A stretch of 64,000 bases of DNA from Atopsyche davidsoni (taxonomy: Eukaryota; Arthropoda; Insecta; Trichoptera; Hydrobiosidae), in assembly GCA_022113835.1 (NCBI GenBank), contig JAILWY010000006.1, forward strand, positions 1,860,001 to 1,924,000, written 5' to 3'. A model generated the notes under the pieces. The model had not been told where the DNA came from and did not search any database. It was given only the letters and a program-made list of their open reading frames with translations. Numbering within the stretch: the first letter of the stretch is position 1; the number at the start of each line of letters is the position of its first letter. Shown piece by piece: positions 1-12,802 of this stretch. Both the position numbers and the translations under genes were made by a program.

Positions 1-100
1 AATAACCTCAATATGAAATACAACAGTAGGCAGTGATGCAATGTAGCTCCCGCTACAATCATTCATATTCTAAAATTCCCCATCTTTTTCACGTTTGCAG

Positions 101-180
101 GAATCAATCTACAGACATTTTTCATGGTGGAAGGGTACAATGGAGACGGAAGAGATATCAGTTACGTCAAAGTTGATTGA
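101..180 (+). CDS. Putative terminal coding exon of an unidentified gene entering from the left
   Basis: A pyrimidine-rich tract ends in TTTGCAG at 94-100, a good 3' splice site. It is followed by an open frame that begins with the last two bases (GA) of a split codon and runs for 25 codons to TGA at 178-180. The residues include QTFFMVEGYNGDGRD and end in SYVKVD. Base composition is richer in G and C than the flanks. A possible polyadenylation signal AATAAA lies at 425-430. I do not recognise the protein. The upstream exons are outside the window, so product, phase and even coding status rest only on the splice acceptor and the open frame. Confidence 0.4.
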
Positions 181-430
181 TCGAGCCTTCTAGGGGTACT
201 CACGGCCCATATAAACTGGAAGGACCAATTTCAATATAAAAAATATCATTTTTTGATATAGAACCCAACAGAGTCCCAGATCTGTTATTATGATAGAATG
301 TGATGTAATAATGGATTATTATTTGAAAAGTTTGTTTTTAATCAAACGAGCGATTCTGAAAATCGGCTGATGCCCGGCCGGAAATACGCCATACTTACGA
401 AATCATCCAAATCACGAGGACACGAATAAA
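181..430 (+). other. Probable 3' UTR of the left-edge gene
   Basis: AT-rich non-coding sequence follows the TGA at 178-180. The first AATAAA on this strand is at 425-430. Nothing else is recognisable. The call depends on the exon at 101-180 being real. Confidence 0.3.
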
Positions 431-1853
431 AGTCCAATTGCTATCTGCTCTAGCTCGTGTTTCTCTTATTCCTTTCAACCTATCTTATTACCTACTGTCG
501 CCTCAACGATAAAAATTATCTGGTATTTTAAGTTTTGATAGAAAACCGAAGTAAATATTTTTAGCGAAGACCGAAATGATATATATTTTTTTAGTTAGTT
601 GAAGTCGAAATTCAATATGTCGAATGCATCTGCAATAGCTTTCAGTCATATTTAAGTATAAAAATAATGTAAATTGTATAAAAAAAATAGAATAGTTTTG
701 CACCACAAGTGTTTTTAACTAGAACTTCTATGATAGCACATATCATATTTTTTCAACTTATGAAGAATGTGCACTCATATTCAATTATTTATCAAAATTT
801 TTCGTGTATTTTAATATTTGTAATTACATTTTTTAAATAAACGCTTATTTTTATATACAAACTAATTACGGCATTAAGTCAACATTATATATAATACACT
901 GTGATAAAATTAATAAATGTCGTGTAAAGTAAAAAAATAAGTATGTTGAGTTTTTTTTGTCACTTCAGTGTGAGAGCACGGAAAAAGCGATTCCTTTAAG
1001 TTACGGCTTTGAATTAAAACAGCGGGTTGAAAGATGCCTCGCAGTAAAACGCAATGAGGCCCTACATTACCTCCGCTGCACACAATGCACGTAGCATCAA
1101 TTATATAAACGACAATAGCAGACACGTGGAAGGCGACAGTCTTCCCTTTTCATGCCGCAGGATAAATATAAATTAGAAAATTAGGAGTCACTCGCAGCTG
1201 AGGCGGGACGGAGCAAACGTGACCGCCAATGGAAGATCCCAAATTACAACGGACGACCTCATCGCGATTGCAGGAACCCTTCGTCCTCAACCGTGCGAGC
1301 TACCGATCGCAGGTCTCAGTTGCTACGGGGACATTTGCATACGTGCCATCGCAGTAGCTTATATCCTTGAAGAGTAATATTAATTTCACTACTAATTTCG
1401 GCTACCAGTCCTAATATCCAGGGATTGTACGCGTACATCAAGATAAAAATCATCCATCAAAACGTCAAAGAACGCAAGGAGTGTGCAGTAGATTCTAGAT
1501 TCAATAAAGTACTGTTGCAAATTTTTAGTCATGAAATTTAATTTATAATGAGTGAATATTTCTAGTCGATTTTGATTCGGAGCGTCAATATTTGGTATCT
1601 CGGAGTGAAAATAAAAAGCCGAGCACCGCCGGCAGCGAGTGGGCCGGCTATCGGGCACGTTTAGTTCTCTAGTGGCCTAGGCGGGCGGATCGGCAACGAA
1701 GGCTAATAGTTCGTAATGACCGGCGCAGATCTGGACTTGCCGATGGCCCCGTGATTACCGTCGCCTGAGTAGGACGCGGCCACAACAGCGGAAATTTCGC
1801 CGAGAACCAGCCAGTCGCCGACTGTAAGCCGCCAGGACTTTGTGATCACGAAT
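431..1853. other. Intergenic DNA with two GC-richer islands
   Basis: No convincing gene is seen. AT-rich DNA is interrupted by GC-richer blocks at about 1190-1350 and 1610-1850. They have no splice-bounded open frame and no family I recognise. They could be regulatory DNA or decayed repeats. Confidence 0.3.
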
Positions 1854-2011
1854 ATATTATCATATAAGAAATTCAATATTTTTGACAGAAAGTACTTGGT
1901 GGAATTCCATTTTAATATTTTTGAATAAAATACTTACCACATTTTCGTTTTTATTTGTGACCGGTTTCGCCAACCTTTCACGTTGGAATTATCAAACATA
2001 TTATCATATAA
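1854..2011 (-). mobile_element. 130-bp Penelope-type solo terminal repeat with 14-bp target-site duplication
   Basis: A 14-bp direct repeat, ATATTATCATATAA, occurs at 1854-1867 and 1998-2011. It brackets a 130-bp insert (1868-1997). The insert matches the left terminal repeat of the Penelope-like remnant at 50881-51745 almost throughout: it begins GAAATTCAATATTTTTGAC and ends with the complement of GTTTGATAAT. Read on the minus strand it starts with a hammerhead-like block (1957-1997): TTGATAA, a CCAAC/GTTGG hairpin, GAAA, then ACCGGTC. The clean duplication shows it inserted as a unit, not as a fragment left by deletion. Confidence 0.75.
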
Positions 2012-2926
2012 CATTACTTATACTCGTATGTTCATAAATAAGATTTCGAAGACTCAATCTGCATGCGTGCCAACTTTTCTTAAACCAATTTTACAATTGC
2101 GAAACAAAACTGTCAAGTATAATCATATTGTATTGTTAAGAGACTAGACTTGGCTTGGCTTTCTTTAAAATGTAGTCATTTAATTATTTCAAGCAATGTT
2201 GGAAAGTCACTGTGGAAAGTTGTGCATTTTATATGAATTTATTCGAAGACCCAATATGTATGAACGATTTATTTGTAAATCATAAGGACATAGAAAAGAA
2301 TCATTACCTCCAATTAAAAAAACGCAATTTTATTATAATATATTATAACCTTCAAGTAACGTTGTAATTTACCAAATGCAAATGACACAATATTTTTTAT
2401 TAAACTTTACAAAATATTATATGTAGGAAACAAAAAATACAATTAATTATTCATACGCAAAAAGTACAAACATTTTTATACAGTAGGCGTTCAGTACAAA
2501 AAGTAGCCAATTTTTGGTAAAATTATCATCGATTCGGTTATCACAAGCCATTAGCGGGTTTTCACAGGGTTCAATGAAAAAAATATATATATCACCTTTG
2601 ACGCACCCCACCGCGAATTATTCCCGATGATATTCTGTTTTTCAATTATACATTCGGATTGTCTTTACGAATTGCTTTGTGAGTTATGGCCTGGATGTGC
2701 GAGCGGGTGCCGGCGGCTGCGGACGCCGCGGTAAGTGAAAAATTAAGGACGATCCGAGCGCGAGGTCAGGCGGCTCAAGCACGGCCGTAATGATCCTGCA
2801 ATATACAGGGTGGCTCGTCTTCATCAAACACTACCAATGCACACCAAATACCCTGTGAAATTGAATTCTTCTAATCTTCTAATTCTTCTTCTAGGTATAT
2901 ACCTACGTATTAATAGTAGACATTCT
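2012..2926. other. Intergenic, no gene seen
   Basis: AT-rich, with a short GC-rich block at about 2690-2790. That block contains an ATG-initiated stretch ending at a donor-like GTAAGTG (2732-2738). It could be a 5' exon of the gene at 14574, but nothing connects the two. Confidence 0.25.
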
Positions 2927-3133
2927 GGTACTTGTTTTTTATCCGACCACCAAAAAACTTGTACCTAGCTTTTTTAACCTAACCTAACCTAACCCAACGA
3001 ATCGAGCGGTCGTGGAAATCTGCAATGAACGAAATAAACGCCACGACGGGACTCATCGTCATATGATAGATTCTTATCTCTGCGAGTACATGTACATTAA
3101 AAAAATTTGGTGGTCGGATAAAAAACAAGTACC
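2927..3133. repeat. MITE-like inverted-repeat element with telomere-like units inside
   Basis: Arms at about 2927-2968 and 3092-3133 are near-perfect inverted repeats; the shared core reads TTTTTTATCCGACCACCAAA. The roughly 120-bp interior includes three tandem AACCT units (about 2977-2996), the insect telomeric hexamer-like register. No coding sequence is present. The element abuts a degenerate Penelope-type copy on its right. The superfamily is unknown. Confidence 0.6.
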
Positions 3134-3139
3134 GACATT

Positions 3140-3250
3140 CTTAAGTACAAGTACTTGGAGAAATTTCATTTTTATATTTATAACAAATATATATTTTTGT
3201 GATTTTCCTCTAGTTTCTAGTTTCACCAACCTTCATTGTTGGCATTTTTA
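3140..3250 (-). mobile_element. Degenerate Penelope-type terminal repeat
   Basis: Diverged copy of the 1868-1997 family. It keeps AGTACTTGG, CCAACCTTCA and TGTTGGCAT in the same order. Its post-hairpin box reads GAAACTAGA on the minus strand. That is intermediate between the ACCGGT copies and the ACTAGT of the hammerhead at 33390-33434. Confidence 0.55.
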
Positions 3251-6200
3251 AATGTTTAATAATAATGACATTAATATAGGAGAGTATAAGTATGTGTTAA
3301 TAAAACTAGTCATAAAAGTGAAATTTAATTAAATAAAAAGAAAAAATATGAAATGTCTCATTGGCCATCATAAGTCTTTTTTTATATTAGATATAAGTAT
3401 TTTAACTTTTACAATTAGCACTAACAATATAAAAAAATGAGCGTTAAAGGTATTTACTTATAATCAATAGTCCTACAACGACTCATCCAGTTTACACAAT
3501 AAATTAATAGAAACGTTTACTAGCATCTTCTGCTATATAGCTGTAAGATTTAGGAAAAACCTTATCTTGTGTCTTATTAGAATTGTAAATGAGTAACGGT
3601 AAAAATGATCTGACACCTTAAGTGCCTTGAACTCACACTTATAATATGGAGGAAGACATTCAATACTTAATCAGTTCATCTAAAAAATAAAATCACAAAA
3701 ATACATTAAATCTGCTAGTTTTACTATACGTTAGCCGATAAAAAATACACATGTAAAAATTGACTGAATTAAATTAAAACCAGAGAAAGTGAAAACTGAA
3801 AAAGAAAAAACCTGCGAGAATTTTTTTTTGTGGTTAGGGGTTTTCTACTTTTTCCCTTGTAAACAAGATAAATGAAGGGGGTGTACTAAGTTGGCCACGG
3901 TCGCAGGTTGCCTATCTGCCTCTTCTCTTGGATTCATATACTCTTATGGATTAGTGAGGTCGAAAACCTTTCGATCTCAGATTATCTGATCTCGGATATC
4001 CTCTGTTCATGGAGTAACAATATTTTTTTTAAAAAAAACCGGCTCGAAAAAACGCGATCTTTGTTTACATTTTATTGTTGGTGTAAAATGAAAAAGTTTT
4101 CATTGCCAAACATTAAATATTTACAATGTGTAATCATTGAGTTTTAAAAAAAATTGTAATTGTCTATATTGACCTTTGGAAATTACTTTTTTTACATGAA
4201 CACATGTACAAAAAAAATCCAAATAATAATACCTTTCAAGAAAAATTCTATAAAAAAATAATCTAACGATAATTTACTATTCATTATACTCGTAAAAAAA
4301 TTCTACATGTCATTTTGAATTCACAGGAAAACAAAAAAAAGAATTACTAGACTATAAAAAAAATCGCTTCGTGAACATCGATACTATTAATTCTTGCAAT
4401 GCTATTTCAATGTCACTAACTAGATTTTTAGTTAAAAATCAGTTTACTTTTATAATTGATACTGCGGGCTCATTATATATTTAAAATTCTTGCTTGCGCG
4501 CTCGTGGTAGAAAGCTTAATTTTAATGATCAAAATGTTTTAAAAATATATACATATTTAAAATTCGTTGGCCAAAAATAAGAGTTATCAGTAATTGTATA
4601 CACAGATTAGATCTTTATAATACATTATATGTATATTCAAGCGATCTCTCGGGTTTATCCTTCATCTGGTTTGGCCTGCCGCTAAAAATCCAGCGGGCCC
4701 GCCGCTAATTCTACTAGTATATTTAAAAGTGCAAATCATTTTTAATCTAGGTAATCTGTTAAGTTTAATATGTAATTAAAAACAAAACAGAACCTTTTTG
4801 TGTGCATATTACAGCCAGGGCGGGGTTTAAAGCATTTCGCCGGATGTTTCTTTTCAGAGTGCATTTGAAGTTGACGGGAATTTATTCGTGATTAAGCCTG
4901 TAATTAATTACCTGGGGGTGTGGGGAGACCTACCCCTGAAATGCGGTAGCATCCACTTACACCTTAAATAAGGTATAAATATCCAACTGAATTACAAGCC
5001 GTATCAGTCTGAAAGGAGAGCGGGAGCTGCCCTCTAATATTAATGATCTCGAAGGGTGATCGCTTTATTATGATCAACATGCAATTGCGTCGTTTTAAAA
5101 GCATTGGCAGAATTATTCCGATTTAATTAAAGAAGTATACTACTTATAAATAATAGAAGTAATATAGTTATGTTTTATTACATTGTTAAGGTACATATAC
5201 GTTTTAAAGATAAAACTTCCAACCAAGTTCAATATTTATTTTCCACCAGGTTCTTAATATTTTAACACATCTAAGAATCAAAAAAAAAAAACTATCATAA
5301 ATATATTTGTGTCAAACCGTCGAAAAATGTTGAGTATATAAAAATGAAACAACTACTAATATTTATTTTCCTCATATTTCATACAAATAATAGCACTGAA
5401 GGCAAAACAAACTATAACATATTTAACATATATGGATTAGTGGTACAGATGTCGTTTACAGTTTTGTTTCTCATCGTTTTGTAAGTTTGCTTGTCGAATG
5501 GATATAAATAATCATTATTGAGTGATGTTAAGAGTGTGTTTAAAACACTCAATAATGTGATTATATATAAACCGTAATAATATTTTTTTTAAGGTATAAA
5601 AAAAAACTTTGCAACTAATTCCAAAGTCCCGGCTTGTAATGATCCTTCCAAAAGTGCAATCCATTCGGAATGGAGATATTGAATCCAGCGGTAGTTCTCA
5701 CGGAGATATTCCGACGCAGGCAAACTTTCCCCGAACATACTTTATAAGGATGAATGGCTCCATAGACAATGGCCTTTAATTAAATCCGTTTAAATCAGGC
5801 ATAGATGGGAGTTTGAAGCGAGAGACTTCTAATAACGCAGTGGCACAGAACGTTCCAGAATCCAGCCCCGCTCCCATTGTGGACGAGGTAGTAATGAATG
5901 TAAGTTTTTGCCATCTTTCCGCCCGAACGGCTCCGCTTTGAATCTCCTCGGCCCGCTTTGATGAAGGTCCGTCTCATGAATATTCGGGCCTTCCCGCGAG
6001 GGCTGGGCGCAGGACCCTCGAAACACCGATCGGCCAATTTGATTGGATAAAATTTATAATACCGATATTAATACACGGATAAATGGACGCGGTAGATCAA
6101 AGGGATAGTTGAAACTGCCGCGGTGCCTTTAAATAGCATCATACGCGACGTCTCAAAACCCATAGACCTTACGTATGATATTAAAAAAAATTCTGTTATT

Positions 6201-9104
6201 TTTTTGTAAATTGTATAATAAATAAATGTTACATACTCTTGTTAATCAGGTAAACACTAATCATTAATTCAAATAAAAAAATAGATAAACTAATCACATA
6301 GTAACGATTTTGTTATATAAACGTCAGTGGTACAGATGAAAGCGGCAAACAATGAGTTTTTTGATAATATTATGGCAGAAAACACTCAATCAAACATTTA
6401 CTGTCATTTTTTTTTCATTGTTTACAGTAAATTGGAATAAAAGAACGGGAATCCCCATAGTAAAGTAAACAGATAAAAGCGTGAAACCTGCAATGCTGGA
6501 AACCGCAATGACATTGCATATTCGAAGCAAAAGGCTTTCAGCGAGTATCAAAGGAAAATATTTTACTTATTGAAATATAAACGTCATTAAGTTAATAACA
6601 AAATAAACGATACTTGCAACCATCTAGTGGTAAAAAGCGTGGACAAATGACTAAAAGTTCACGAGCCCAATTGCTACTCTAGTAAAGCTAGGGTTTATTT
6701 AATAAACCAATCTTAAAATACCTTTTTCTTAAAACCGTTATGGTTATTTTATTATGATGCGTTGCTAACGACGTATTTTTAAAGTCAATAAACACCACAT
6801 AAAAACTTGTTTTTACCAACGTGTGAAGATAATTTTGTTGGAAAAACAAATAACCGGTTAAAAAATATTCTTAGACAGGGTCGTGAGATTATCTGATACA
6901 AAAAGCGAGTGTAATTGCAAAGGCGCTGGACGGAAATAAGCACGGTGTCGGTTTATAATAGTAATAAGTCGGACGAAATGGCGTCGGTCAGTGTTGCTGA
7001 CGTACAACTGGCAACTTCCCCGGCGGCCGGGGCTGCCCGGCTTGATAAACGACGCTAAATAATTATTATGAGGCAACACCGGCGTCACTCCGGCACGTGA
7101 TGAAGGTTTGTTCTCGGTGGCCGCAGACCCGAGCCCATGCCCGATGTACGAGATTGATTGAAGGCAATTCATTACAGAATTTCAAACGAGATTCGGATGC
7201 GAGTGCCGTAATAAGCAATACATTATGAATCGTGTGTCCGTAATCACTTGTAAAACGTAGCGAAATAATTTGTTGATAGAATACATTTTATTGAAATCAG
7301 ATTGAGTGTGTGTTTAAAAGCTTATAAACACTGTGTGTATTTCTATAAAAAAAATAATTATAATTATACATCAAGCTAAAATCGAGTATCGGTTCTCGTC
7401 GTACTGCTGTTGATTCAGTGAGAGTCTTACTCTGATGGAGCCTTTACCAGGACTAACGACTATTTACTCCTAAAAGCTGCTATCTCCTATTCTGTAGATA
7501 TATCTAAAGACTCGTGATATCTGTCTAGTATATAATTGTATAGTATCTCGTAGAAAAGTCCTCCTTTATATGAATTTCTAACAGAAGTTCATCGTACCGT
7601 TCACGAGCCATGTTCATAAAACTATAATAAAACCACATAACGAAAACTTCTATAGCAAATATTTTATTTGAAGCGAACCGCTAGTGGCACAAAATGGTTT
7701 CAATTTAAAAAAAAAATGATTAAATCAAAATTATTTGTGGGAATGGCATGATAAGAATTCCAAAAGAAAATTTTCTTTCAAAATTTACAGACCTCTTACG
7801 CATTGAGTGCAACATTATACTCAAAATATATTATTATTAGCAAAAAGCAGCGCAACACGTGCTTCGCGTTATAAATTTAAATAACCGAGAGTAACGGAAC
7901 AAAACCTTTTAGCGGAAAAACAGCGGTTTGTATATTAAAAACGTTCCCCTTTAAAAAAAAAAAATACATATTACGGCAAATTACGGAGGAAAATTAAAAA
8001 TACAAAGCGCACCGTGTCCCGCGTCCGCTGAAATAACGCCAAAGCTCTTTTTGACTAACAAAAAATTACCGAGAGCCTCTAAGCCCATCGCGGCCGCCAT
8101 CACTCATAAAAAGGGAACAAAATCACAGACTGAAACCTCGTAAATCCGTCCGGCGGGTATCAGGCGCGCAGAGCAGGTGAGAGCCAATCAATAACGCCCG
8201 TTTGGGGCGATTAAAAAAAATCATGTCGGGGTGCGGGAAAAATGCCTCTTCTATTAATCTGGACCGCTGTCGGCGAGGATCTGCAGTCGTCGGGCGGGGC
8301 GGCCCATTGAGTTATGTATTTTTGTTTGGCAGGGTGGGAGGGATAAAGAGCTGCCTCCTGGCAGAGATCGACAATATTTACATGCCCCGACCACTTTTAC
8401 ATACTCGAATTAAATAACTACGCACGTCAAATTTTAATATTTACATAACGCGCTTCTACGTTTGCTTTGCGTCTAACTGTTTGGAGAGACTTGTAGTTAT
8501 ATACACACGTATGTAAATATTCCTACCCAACTAATATGTGGGTAATTAGCTAGAAAGGATATGCTGCAAAATATACTATATAAATATGTTTATAACAAAA
8601 ACAATTTACATTCACAACATGAATGTTATTGTACAATTTTGATACAAGACTATAAAGTTTAGTAAATTCGCAATGTACGCAACGATGTTACAAAACTTAA
8701 TAAATACCGAGATATGAGTGTGTCGCTACTTTGTAAAAGAGCTCCGAGTGATTTGGGTGAGCGAGCTCGCGCACTGTTGTCGTATTATTTCCGCGTCTGC
8801 AAACAAGCCGAGCGCCGGTCAGGAGTTAATTAATGAGATATTCTTTTATATCCCGAGCAGGGCCCGGCAAATCAAGTTTGTTGCGGGCGGACTCAATTAT
8901 TCATCCTGACATCCTGCCGGGAGCGCATAACGCGCGGGGACGTATCTCATACAACGGCGCCTGAAAACCCCCAACGGCGTGCATTCGCTACGGTAACTCG
9001 ATCAACAGACCTGCGTCCTTCGCGAATACGGTGCACGGATATCACCCCTTCATTTGATAATGCCATTTGGGGTTCTTTGTAAATGCTGATTTAAAAAATA
9101 TATA
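3251..9104. other. Long intergenic stretch without a recognisable gene
   Basis: Mostly AT-rich sequence. GC-richer islands lie at about 5640-6040, 6930-7160, 8010-8400 and 8740-9010. Short open frames in these islands overlap in several frames and lack splice sites or familiar motifs. I read them as composition effects. No RNA gene or clear repeat was seen. Confidence 0.35.
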
Positions 9105-9611
9105 CACCTATACCTCGCTTTACGGCCTAGATACGTTCCACGTAAAACGAAAAGCCGTATAACGAATCAATTATTCTAATACAAATTCATACAAATTCAA
9201 TGGGATCGGTTCCAAATTTGTTAAATATGTAACACTTTTCACACATTCTGGCCATATTTTTTTCCAAACATGGTTCATTGTTCCTTCCGTGATTCACTGA
9301 TGCTGTCAACAGCATCCTTGATGTTATAGTTTTTCCAAAATGTTTTAATTGAAGCTTTACCATCGGTTTCCCTTATAAGTTGTAACTTGAAAGTTCGGCG
9401 TAGGTAATATGCCTTAAAAGTGGGTATTGCACCCTGATCCATTGGTTGGATCAGAGCTGTTGTATTTTTCGGAAGGTACTCAATCATGACATCTTCAGAT
9501 AGCCGTTATAACGAAACATTTTAGGCCGTATATCGAAAACGTGCCTTAATTGAAAAGGGCCGTTATAGCGAAAGGCCGTATAACGAGCGGCCGTATAGCG
9601 AGGTATAGGTG
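9105..9611. mobile_element. Tigger/pogo-type DNA transposon remnant
   Basis: Terminal inverted repeats begin CACCTATACCTCGC at 9105 and end with the complement at 9611. Both are flanked by TA (9103-9104 and 9612-9613), the target duplication of the Tc1/mariner/pogo group. Several subterminal copies of GGCCGTATA-type motifs follow the termini. The 507-bp body retains only part of a transposase, so it is an internally deleted copy that cannot mobilise itself. Confidence 0.8.
9275..9487 (-). pseudogene. Tigger/Jerky-type DDE transposase fragment
   Basis: The minus-strand frame encodes about 70 residues, including EYLPKNTTALIQPMDQGAI and KAYYLRRTFK. This is the conserved block of CENP-B/Jerky/Tigger transposases around the second catalytic Asp region. 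Full-length members have about 450-600 residues, so most of the gene, including the N-terminal DNA-binding domain, is missing. It lies inside the TIRs of the element at 9105-9611. It is a relic. Confidence 0.8.
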
Positions 9612-9885
9612 TATTTAAAAAAAAATTTAATGTCTATGTTTTTTTTATTGAGTTTTTCAGATAACGCTGAAAAGTAAATCTGGCATTATACAACAGCAAT
9701 TCGTGAATATTAAATATTTCTGTGTAATATAATGTATGCATATTTATTATCTTCGTCTTAATATTTCAATAAAAAAATAATAATAAGAGCTTTTAAATAA
9801 AGGTAGTAATAAAAAAAGTCTTAAGAATAAAAATCAATGTGTATTGTATTACAATTTACTAATATAATTAGGCACATTAGTTCAC

Positions 9886-10051
9886 ACGTAGAAGATGATT
9901 AAAGAAACTGTCAGAAAAATATCATCGTGATTTGCGTGGGATTTGAACCCACATCCCCAGGCTCACATGGCCGGTGTACTGACCATTGTACTAACGAACC
10001 ACATCTACACAGTACAATGGTCAGTACACCGGCCATGTGAGCCTGGGGATG
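9886..10051 (-). repeat. tRNA-derived SINE-like repeat with 41-bp fold-back
   Basis: On the minus strand, 10002-9928 has a tRNA-like layout. An A-box-like TTAGTACAATGGTCAGTAC is followed by an anticodon-arm-like hairpin and a T-arm GTGGG/CCCAC around the B box GGTTCAAATCC. Downstream comes a tail shared with copies at 14918-15125 and 31631-31794 (ATCACGATGATATT, then TTTCTTTAATC). The head is followed by its own inverted copy: arms 9952-9992 and 10011-10051 are perfect over 41 bp with an 18-bp loop. I do not call a functional tRNA, because the acceptor stem is poor and the sequence is repeated as an element. Confidence 0.65.
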
Positions 10052-12802
10052 AATATAAACCTGTAATAGGTAATAAATACGCATTTAATTGACGTTCAAT
10101 CCAAAAAATAGACATACGCATTACAATTCGCAAGTAATACTCGCCGAAGGTAGACTCGGTAGAAAAACCTTGAATAAATAGTATTAGCAATTAGTAAGTC
10201 AAAACAAAGGTATTGCTTAAAATAAAACGAAATGCTTTTAGAATCTGAACGGCATAAAAGGCTCAAGTCTGTGTTTATAGGCGATTAAAGGTGCACCCTC
10301 ATCGCCCGCCGCCCCTGCCGCGATACGGATAGGAAGGACGCAGTTCCGGTGGAACATAAATAATTTAATATTTGCTAAGAGATGTCTGGCTTCTTTGTAA
10401 CGCACGCACCTCCCCGGTATGAATTATTGCCCGGGCGTTGATTTAGTGCGCCCCTTGCATTAGGTAAATGTGGAATTAACAAGCATTATACGTAATATGT
10501 TACGTGTAATACACTCTTATGCAGACGGCGCGGGTTCATAACTCTTCCGTTATCTCCGCAGGAAGCAGCCGGAGGTTTATAGGCCCTGAACTTCAGGCAA
10601 TTTCCAAATATATTGCAGTCCCCTGCAAATTGAATTGAACAATGTTACGATTCGTTTATTGAGTTTGGCACGAGTTACCGAATCTCGCAGACTGCTCGCC
10701 CGATGCATGCAAGATATTTTTATAATATTTTGGAAATCTTATGCAAGTTTCTATTGACGAATTGACGGAAGAATCTATGAAGATGTCAACCATATGATTA
10801 CCGAAAACATATTATAAGCATAACAAACGTGTATGATAAAATCTAAACCTATTGAATATTAAATAATCATATTTGTTTTATACTGTTTTTTGTATAAACT
10901 GTGTATACATACAGAAATGTCATTAATTTCAAATTAATGTTTTGAGACAAAAAAAAAACAATACAAAGGTGCTCTTTGAGCGCAATTAGACAGAAGATAA
11001 TCCAAACACTTGGGATTGTTATATTAGCAGCGTGGAATTTCCGAGGCCCGTATTTATATTTCGTTATTCAGCCGAGATTGGCTGCCTGGCCGGAAGCCGA
11101 TGCTAGCAGATGTAAAAAGATTAACAAAAGCCCGTGAAAAATTTTAACCGGAAATATTCATTTATTTTCAAAGGCGGGAAGCGCAGTCGACGCAAATACG
11201 TACTTTAAAAAGTTAACTCGAGTGCTTAAGTTATTTCGGGTGTTTTTTTTTTATCTTTGGATGCGTGCAGCCATAAAACTCTCATAAACAGGGAATGAAA
11301 GAAGAATGCCTCCTAAAGGAATAAAATTATATTTTATCCAGTATTCGTTTTAATTTGATTTATAAACATCTTCCTGGTTTTTTCGCCAATGAACAGCATT
11401 TGATAAATATTTTATTAAATCAAATACCTGACGATCAGGTTTAAGATAATAAATATATTGATATTATACGTGATTAGAATCCAATGGTATCTTTATAATT
11501 TTTCAACGCACCAAGAATATGGATCGTTATAAATATATTATTTAGAGAAATGTGTGCCTCTCTCTGTATACATGGAGAGCTTCTGACTGGATCACATGTT
11601 CATACATTTTAGTTGGCTCTTCAGCTAACTATGTATAATAAATTCACCACAAGGCACCTGGTGTGGTAAAAAAAAAAACCATAATTCATATTGTTATGCT
11701 CATGCGCGGCACTAACAAAAGGATGGGAAAGATTAATGTCGACATAAGATTCAATACATGTTAAAATAAAACAATCAAACATATTGCTTAAAAAATGCTA
11801 TTTTTTTTCATTTGATCGGACGATTTAATGAAAACAGCACTACATTGATAAAATTCAAAACTAAAATTTGGGACACGCGGTTTTAAACGTTTCCGTAAAC
11901 AAAAGGCATGTGGCAAAAATGCTCGACTATGCAATGTCTATCGTGCAAATCACCGCCATGGAAGTAATCCAACTGCGGGCATGGGCGGGTAGCACAGCCG
12001 AATTTGACAATCCATCCATGTGAACCACCGACAGATATTTTAAATTGGCGAAAATATTCGTCAGAATCCGTCGGAGCCGCTGGAGTGAATTGTAATACAA
12101 GCGATTCTGCGGCGAAATCGGCTTTCGCTCACACATCGACGACCGTGCTGGGAACTTTGGCGGTGCGAAGATATCTAAATATACCGAAGAATTCATATAC
12201 ACTATTGGCCGAGAAAATATATATTTATTGTCAGTGATACTGCTTTTATCCCAGTTTACGTAAAAACTCAAATGTTGAATCAATTGTAAATTTAATTGCA
12301 AAAAAATCTACTAAGATATGTTTTGTGATTATCTGACTGAAGACTTATGAACTTTAGTATAACCATACCAAATAAGTTAATATATAATTCGATTTAGGTC
12401 TGATAGTTAGTTTAAAAATTCAAGCAAAAATTGACTCATCGTTGAAATGCAATGTTGGAATATTTGGCGACATTTTTGTTTGAGCGGATTAAATAAAATC
12501 CTAGCAGCCAGCAAAATAATGAAAAAAACGAGTATTTTTGACAAACCAAACGGGCGGATTCGAATGACAGATTTGTCATTTGCAGCTCACATATAAACCA
12601 TACTTTCAATCTGATAGGTGTACTGTGATCTATATTATATGTTAACTTTAGACGCATTGAATACGTAAAAAAACTTTGAGATATTGATTTCTTTTTCCTT
12701 ACGTCCTAAATAAGTAGAACAAAGACAAATAAAATTATTTTATTCTTTTTATACACGATAAATCGAAGTAACAAGCATTTCATACAAAATATTTTAAATT
12801 AA
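10052..12802. other. Intergenic, no gene seen
   Basis: AT-rich with modest GC-richer parts at about 10260-10450 and 11940-12170. Open frames in the latter overlap on both strands and show no family motif. Confidence 0.3.

Noticed and set aside
2680..2738. First coding or leader exon with donor GTAAGTG
   Set aside because: There is an ATG and a good donor, but the peptide is short and low-complexity and nothing links it to a downstream exon.
2976..2997. Telomere or chromosome end
   Set aside because: Only three AACCT units, embedded in an inverted-repeat element and flanked by ordinary sequence.
9928..10002. A functional tRNA gene on the minus strand
   Set aside because: A and B boxes are good, but the acceptor stem does not pair properly, position 33 of the anticodon loop is not T, and the sequence recurs as a repeat element.
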